NCBI GenBank assembly: GCA_032622095.1
Contig: CP136063.1
Coordinates: forward strand, 181,763,956 to 181,827,955
Reading direction: 5' to 3'
Origin: Siphonodentalium dalli
Taxonomy: Eukaryota; Mollusca; Scaphopoda; Gadilida; Siphonodentaliidae
DNA length: 64,000 nucleotides
In this document: in pieces, positions 58,346-64,000 of the stretch
Position numbering within the stretch: the stretch's first letter is position 1
Layout: each line of letters begins with the position of its first letter
Made by a program: the position numbers and the translations under genes
Notes under the pieces: generated by a model
The model's input: only the letters and a program-made list of their open reading frames with translations
Databases searched by the model: none
What the model was told of the DNA's origin: nothing

Positions 58346-59520
58346 GACTAAATCCTTTAGCACGGGCTACAGGTCGTACCTTTAGTCTGATCATCATGAA
58401 ATTTGTCATGGCTATTGAAATTGGAATGTAGATGGGAACGAGTCATTTTGGGGTTATTCGGGCAAAAAACATGGCCGCCAGCGGCCATCTTGGATTTTAC
58501 TCTTTGTATGACTAAATCCTTTAGCACGGGCTACAGGTCGTACCTTTAGTCTGATCTTCATGAAATTTGTCATGGCTATTGAAATTGATATGTAGATGGG
58601 AACGAGTTATTTAGGGGTCATTCGGGCAAAAAACATGGCCGCCAGCAGCCATCTTGGATTTTACTCTTTGTATGACTAAATCCTTTAGCATGGGCTACAG
58701 GTCGTACCTTTAGTCTGATCTTCATGAAATTTGTAATGGCTGTTGAAATTGGAATATAGATGGGAACGAGTCATTTTGGGGTCATTCGAACAAAAAACAT
58801 GGCCGCCAGCGGCCATCTTTGTTTTCAAAATTCAATCCATTAGCACGGGCCACAGGTCGCATTGTTCGTCTGATCATCATGAAATTTGTCATGGATGTTA
58901 ATATTGACATGTAGATGGGAACGAGTCATTTCGGGGTCATTCGGCCAAAAAACATGGCCGCCAGCAGCCATCTTGGATTTTGCTCTTTGTATGACTAAAT
59001 CCTTTAGCACAGGCTACAGGTCGTACCTTTATTCTGATCATCATGAAATTTGTAATGGCTGTTGAAATTGGAAAATAGATGGGAACGATTCATTTTGGGG
59101 TCATTCGAACAAAAAACATGGCCGCCAGCGGCCATCTTTGTTTTCAAAATTCAATCCATTAGCACGGGCCACAGGTCGCTTTGTTCATCTGATCATCATG
59201 AAATTTGTCATGGATGTTACCAATGACATGTGGATGGGAACGAGTAATTTTTGGGTCATGCGGGCAAAAAACATGGCCGCCAGCAGCCATCTTGGATTTT
59301 ACTCTTTGTATGACTAAATCCTTTAGCATGGGCTACATGTTGTACCTTTAGTCTGAATGTCTGATCATCATAAATTTTGTCATGCATGTTAATAATGACA
59401 TGTAGATGGGAACGAGTCATTTTGGGGTCATTCGGCCAAAAAACATAGCCGCCAGCAGCCATCTTGGATTTTACTTTGTGTATGACTAAATCCTTTACTG
59501 CTCATTTTTTACACTCCTAA
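58346..59520. repeat. GGCCATCTTGG modules, block B (about seven units)
   Basis: Tandem modules of 157-175 bp. Each reads ATGACTAAATCCTTTAGCAC, GGGCTACAGGTCGTACC, TGAAATTTGTCATGG, GATGGGAACGAGTCATTT, CATGGCCGCCAGCGGCCATC. Two module types alternate (one continues ATTTTACTCTTTG, the other GTTTTCAAAATTC). Confidence 0.9.
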
Positions 59521-60876
59521 AAAATTACCTTCTTTACAAAGTGGAGCTACACTTTCATTTTGTTTAGTTTCTCTATATCCCCAAATTGGCAGATGACCCA
59601 TTGCATAATCGAGGTTCCCAATGGGTGCACATCACAATATTTACCATTTGGGAACTGAGTATATGTCTCCTATAGCAGATGAGGCCATGCAGAATGAGGT
59701 CCCCAGAGGGTGAATTTGGTGATGCTAGCCCACTATCTCAACAAAAACAACAAGTTCACAGGTCGCCAGAGGGTGAATTTGGTGACGCTACCCTGCACAG
59801 TGGGCTAGTATCATTAAATTTACCCTCTGGGCACTTCATTCTGCTGAGGCCTCATCTTCTCGAGAAAGTATCTTTCTGTAGGGTCCTACTATACGCTCTA
59901 TTTTTCTTTTGTTGCTATTATACTATTCTCATGTTACTTGTTTGCATTTACCAATAAAACATCTAAAAAAAAATCCAACTCTTAATGTTTTCATTCAATG
60001 ATTCAGTCCAAATTCCCTTCAATAATCTATCAGTATTACGATCAAATTAACGCCCTGTGATTAAAGCCCTTTGTAATCAGCACCTCCACTGATTAAACAT
60101 ATCGTTGTGTAAACACGCATGGCTAAACCGCTGTAATCCACCCTAGGTGTGAGGGACTTGCTGCATTTACCAGGGACTTGCTGCATTTACCGGGGACTTG
60201 CTGCATATCCAGGGACTTGCTGCGTATAGTAGAACCGCTTTCTGTATCCCCAAATTGGCAGATGACAGATTGCATAATTGAGGTGCTCAATGAGCGCACA
60301 TCACCATCTTCACCGTCTGGAAACTTAAATCTGAGTCTAGGTCTCCCATAGCAGATGAGGCCATGCAGACTTAGTTCCCAGAGAATGAATTTAGTGACAC
60401 CTGCCTGCTGTGCAGGGTAGCTTGATGTAACGTCACTCTATAATTTCACCCTTTGGGGACTTCATTCTGTAAATGTCCAGCACCATATTTGGAGGCCTGA
60501 CAGACAATACAACTGGTGTTTAGACTGTTCTTTGACTTCAAGGTGTACACTAGTGCTTGCAAATCATAGCACAGCTTAATTGGAAAAAACCTTAGGCTCA
60601 AGACCAAAAAAAAAGTATTAGTAAGTGGCTTGCAATTTTTAGCAAGTTGTCAGAATACTTAGGTCTTTAGATTCCCCCAAATTCGAGTCGGTAATCGCTG
60701 TGGCCAAAATACAAAAAATGCTCCCAAAATAGACATGACCATGTACCTTTTGTGAGGAATATCTGTCGGGACGTAAAGGAATTTGAGTTTTTATTTGGCT
60801 CTAAATTTCAACATTTTCTTCTACAACCTGTGGGTCCATGGTTCATCCTGATGTGCCCAAATTCCACCAATCTATA
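59521..60876. other. Small foldback repeats and filler
   Basis: Holds AGAATGAGG-family copies at 59689-59844 (internally duplicated) and 60364-60468, each within a larger CCCAAATTGGCAGATGA ... GATGAGGCCATGCAG context, and a GGGACTTGCTGCAT tandem near 60150-60225. No gene recognised. Confidence 0.65.
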
Positions 60877-61090
60877 CAGTAATGCCCAAAGTATATGACC
60901 CTTTAACCACAGCAGAATTATGGGGAATTTTTCAGGATTTAGTCTGAAATATGGCTTGTTGCCATTCATCAGAAAGCTCTCACCAAGAGCTTTTTGACGA
61001 ATGGCAACAAGCCATATTTATGACTAAATCCTGAATAATTTTCCCATAATTCTGCTGTGGTTTAGGGGTCGATTAATTAGGACATTACTG
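60877..61090. mobile_element. Foldback MITE, TA target (copy 6)
   Basis: TA-CAGTAATGCCCAAAGTAT ... ATTAGGACATTACTG-TA, the most diverged full-length copy. Confidence 0.9.
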
Positions 61091-61383
61091 TATAGGCCTG
61101 ACAAATTAAGTGACAATACTTGACTGAGACTATGCAGTCTTGTAAAGGCTGCATGTTTAATTTTTCACAAACTCACAGAAGTAATAAATTCAAAAAAATG
61201 TTTATTCTAATCATGCAGGTATTTAATTTAACCAACTCACTACCATATCAAATAAAAGTAATAACCGATCATCACCAAAACAGTTATTGATGTCACAATA
61301 TGCTCCCACTACATACATAAGATAGATGTAGCAAATAGTTTTGACTATACTTATATCCCCCAATAACACACACACACACCCTC

Positions 61384-61417
<34 letters not shown>

Positions 61418-61831
61418 ATATTTATATAACTTTTTGATGATTTATTCCCATAAAAAAGCTGAGTGTATTCTTATTTATTTTCACAAAATCTGCCGAGAAT
61501 TTGAGAGTAGCCCACACAGCACATTAAGTCAGCCCAATATAAGATTTTGAAGCACTTAGCAATGAATAGTGATCAATATAAATAACTGGCTTCAGATATA
61601 TGCAATTCGATTGAACTTTGAAAAGCACGCCCAGTTATTCTGTTGACCGCTTTTAGTGATTCGGTCAACAATTTGAGACGTCGTGTTCATGTTACGGTCT
61701 GTATGTTATTGGGGTATATAAACATTGGCAGTTGACCAATCACCGAACAGTATTTAGTGTAACACATACAGGTGGGCTATGTAAATATATCAACTTACAA
61801 TGTTCTAGCACTTGCAATGTCAATTTTTAAT
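61091..61831. other. Intronic unique sequence with a CA microsatellite
   Basis: CA-repeat near 61369-61413 broken by CCCTCC. No gene recognised; Cys/Val or Thr/His frames across it are microsatellite artefacts. Confidence 0.7.
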
Positions 61832-61835
61832 TTAA

Positions 61836-62062
61836 CCCTTTGAGTGCCAGGTCCGATTGTTGTATCAACCCATATACCCTGTGCCAATGCATTCTCTTAT
61901 ATATGCGAGTCGACCATATATAAGAGAATGCATTGGTCTAACAATTATTATTATTTTTTTTTTTACAATTTTTTACAATTTTAATAATTTATTCTTATAT
62001 TCTTTAACAGACTTATTTTGTAGGTTTAGGGCCGATGAGATCGGCCCCTGGCACTCAAAGGG
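61836..62062. mobile_element. TTAA-target MITE, CCCTTTGAGTGCCAGG ends (copy 3), abutting a splice acceptor
   Basis: TTAA-CCCTTTGAGTGCCAGG ... CCTGGCACTCAAAGGG-TTAA, 227 bp. The right TTAA ends at 62066, only 24 bp before the exon at 62091. Confidence 0.93.
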
Positions 62063-62090
62063 TTAACATAATTGTTTGTGTTTGTTCTAG

Positions 62091-62264
62091 GAATTGATCC
62101 ACAGACTGTTAAAGGAAGTAGGACTGGAGTGTTTATTGGGGTCAGCACATCTGAGTGCCATGAGGCATGGTCATGTGACCCAGAGAAGGTCGCTGGGTAC
62201 AGTCTGACAGGATGTACAAAAACCATGTTCGCAAATAGACTCTCATTCTTCTTCGACTTCAAAG
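62091..62264 (+). CDS. FAS-type synthase exon: ketosynthase, third block
   Basis: Enters in phase 1 after TTTGTTCTAG and leaves in phase 1 at GTGTGT. It encodes [20 protein letters not shown], then [20 protein letters not shown] and FFDFKG. The TGVF(V/I)G, GY..TG and ANR.S..FDFKGPS elements are conserved ketosynthase core strands and the dimer-interface loop leading to the active-site Cys. Confidence 0.94.
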
Positions 62265-62634
62265 GTGTGTGTTCCTAACTAGACATGGAGGGGGCCCACC
62301 AATTTACTCAGTTGGTAAAGTGCATGGTACATTAGGACAACAAATTCCACCCAGCATTGATAAAGCTTGTCCAAATCCCGAGCAGGTTTCTGATTTGTGT
62401 ATCTGGGTTATGGGGGGGGGGTAGATATATGGTATGAAGTGGTTTGAACTCCAAATTATGTTAACGGCCTGCAAAATGTTCCAGATTATTTTTCCCAAAC
62501 CAACAGTTTATCCACGAACTATGTAAAGAAATATGAGGAAAATATTGTGAAAACCCCAGGATTGGTTACTATAGTGACGACGTATCCGTCCAGAATATTT
62601 ATTCTGCCACAATAAGCAACATAGGTGTCCACTA

Positions 62635-62836
62635 CAGTAATGCTCTAAGTAATCGACTCTTTAACCACAGCAGAATTATGGGTAAATTTTCAGGATTTAG
62701 TCGGAAATATGGCTTGTTGCTATTCATCGGAAAGCTCTCCCCGATGAATGGCATCAAGCCATATTTCCGACTAAATCCTGAAAAGTTACCCATAATTCTG
62801 CTGTGGTTAAGGAGTCGATTACTTAGAGTATTACTG
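62635..62836. mobile_element. Foldback MITE, TA target (copy 7)
   Basis: TA-CAGTAATGCTCTAAGTAATC ... GATTACTTAGAGTATTACTG-TA. The turn is shortened (GAAAGCTCTCCCCGATGAATG). Confidence 0.92.
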
Positions 62837-63052
62837 TATGTGATGGAAAATAGTTCACTTAAACTTTTATCATATCTTTTGCACATGGAACATTAACAAT
62901 GTTTCCTTTCATTCTTTTACAATATTGTAACAATAAAGAGCATTTATCTTAGTTCTGTGTGGAAAATTGAAAACAGTTCATACATTTATATGACTTCGTT
63001 AATTCTTTTAAAGGACCATAAAGTCTGGTATAAGTAGCATATTTATCGCTAA

Positions 63053-63470
63053 AGGTACTCAATCCGATCAGAGGGTATCCATATCATCAAGATACAACAA
63101 CAAAATTTCTTCAAAATAAGCTTTAGTTATCAGAATTGATTAATATTTTCAGCAAAATAATGCTAACCACTGTCACCTATGGTATCAAATTTTTCAAAAC
63201 GTGTTATTTATCAACATTTTGTTCAAGAAATATCGCCGTATTATCACTTGTTTTTAGAGTTATCCATCTTCATCCACAATTTTGACAGAGACCATCCATT
63301 TGATGGCATGTTTCTGGGCCACAAACAATTTAAATAACAAAATTCAAAATTTTAACATCTGATCACCCTGAGCATTGATGGGTAGGTTCCTCAACTCAAA
63401 TTAAATATTTTTTTACCCCCCCAAGCCAAAGAAATAGTAATTTAGGGGTGTTTAATCAGATTGAGTACCT
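63053..63470. mobile_element. TTAA-type foldback MITE, AGGTACTCAATC ends (copy 3, decayed)
   Basis: AGGTACTCAATCCGATCAGAG ... CAGATTGAGTACCT. The left TTAA has become CTAA and the right site has been lost. It retains GATACAACAACAAAA internal sequence like copy 2. Confidence 0.82.
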
Positions 63471-63570
63471 TGCTCATGAAAGCGATACTAATTTAGTATC
63501 GTGTCCTCTCCCCCCATAATTAATAATCTAATAATTCTTGGATTTATAGTTTATTATAACCTAATTACAG

Positions 63571-63771
63571 GTCCAAGTTACACAATTGACACCGCCTGCT
63601 CCTCCAGCCTGCTTGGTTTAGACCACGCATTAGCTAACATTCGTAATGGGCTGTGTGACGCTGCGATTGTGGGTGGCTGTAATCTGTGTGTTAAGCCGAC
63701 CACCTCTCTTCAGTTCATGAGGATGGGTATGCTGTCACCAGATGGCGCTTGTAAATCCTTCGACTCCTCTG
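63571..63771 (+). CDS. FAS-type synthase exon: ketosynthase active site
   Basis: Enters in phase 1 after AATTACAG and leaves in phase 1 at GTAATT. It encodes [20 protein letters not shown]: the DTACSSS motif carries the nucleophilic Cys that holds the acyl chain during condensation. Then [19 protein letters not shown] and [17 protein letters not shown] follow. The two catalytic His residues should be in later exons outside the window. All four visible coding junctions are phase 1. Confidence 0.95.
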
Positions 63772-64000
63772 GTAATTAAGTTTCTAATATGATCAACCAG
63801 TAGAGCCAACCTACTTTAAATCTTTCAGAAGCATCCATGCTGGCTGCATTCATAGTTATATATACCGATATGCCGATAATATACTTGTGTCTTACTGAAA
63901 AATATGAGGCCGGATTTAGGGCCTAATTATGTGATAATTGTATTTATACATTTATACTAATAATTTATGTTATATCAGCTAGTTGTTTAATTATAATTTT
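63772..64000 (+). other. Start of synthase intron 4
   Basis: GTAATT donor followed by AT-rich sequence to the window edge; the gene continues rightward. Confidence 0.8.

Larger units (their letters stand above)
45751..62090 (+). other. Synthase intron 2 (16.3 kb), a mobile-element trap
   Basis: From GTAACA to TTGTTCTAG. It contains a small foldback repeat, GGCCATCTTGG modules, a TTAA MITE, a LINE with nested insertions, a 193-bp satellite, palindrome-armed element remains, more GGCCATCTTGG modules and a TTAA MITE directly before the next exon. No host coding sequence was found inside. Confidence 0.85.
62265..63570 (+). other. Synthase intron 3 (1.3 kb)
   Basis: From GTGTGT to AATTACAG. Holds a TA foldback MITE and a TTAA MITE. 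Confidence 0.8.

Noticed and set aside
61223-61411. Cys/Val-rich frame
   Set aside because: Translation of a CA microsatellite.

Overview
This looks like nuclear DNA of a bilaterian invertebrate, most likely a mollusc (bivalve or gastropod). The coding sequence is split by spliceosomal introns with GT-AG borders, the DNA is AT-rich, and most of the window is transposon-derived. Several dispersed motifs (blocks opening 'TTTAGCTCACCTGAG', CCGTCCGTC runs, 'GGCCGCCAGCGGCCATCTTG' blocks) are ones I associate with molluscan genomes; that is recollection, not a search.

Three host-type loci are visible. (1) 1-525, minus strand: a FLYWCH zinc-finger exon and, at the left edge, a short stretch resembling a MULE-transposase core; the gene continues off the window. 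(2) 2815-13958, plus strand: five exons, including the last, of ZNF598, the E3 ubiquitin ligase that senses collided ribosomes. The zinc fingers, low-complexity DFPSL-rich middle, GYF-binding PPPGL motif and conserved C-terminus are present; the N-terminal RING exon or exons are not seen. (3) 44109-63771, plus strand: the first four coding exons of an animal fatty-acid-synthase-type protein (FASN or an animal FAS-like polyketide synthase). They cover the N-terminal half of the ketosynthase domain up to and past the active-site Cys, and the gene runs off the right edge. A candidate promoter and non-coding first exon lies near 34700-35016.

The remainder is a dense, nested mobile-element landscape. 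At least five families have TTAA target duplications and short inverted ends. A foldback family with TA targets is present in seven copies. Four long elements begin at a CCATACCATGGTATGG-like palindrome and end in a GCCGATC hairpin (Helentron-like). There is also a hAT-like element with a clean 8-bp duplication, a tRNA-derived SINE, two degenerate LINEs and several satellites. The most unusual signal is a set of DNA elements whose ends are armed with arrays of short perfect palindromes: GGACTTAAGTCC at 29493-30643 and 31666-32817, GCGCTTAAGCGC at 50372-52742, and GGCGTTTAAACGCC at 56605-58345. The first two kinds share TATGG-type inverted ends and 6-bp target duplications, although their palindromes differ.

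Intron 2 of the synthase gene (45751-62090, 16.3 kb) is a stratified pile. An L1/Tx1-like LINE is split by a short retroelement, which is split by a palindrome-armed element, which in turn holds a TTAA MITE sitting in the centre of one of its palindromes and a TA foldback element. A 2.17-kb block at 29348-33690 is tandemly duplicated almost without divergence.
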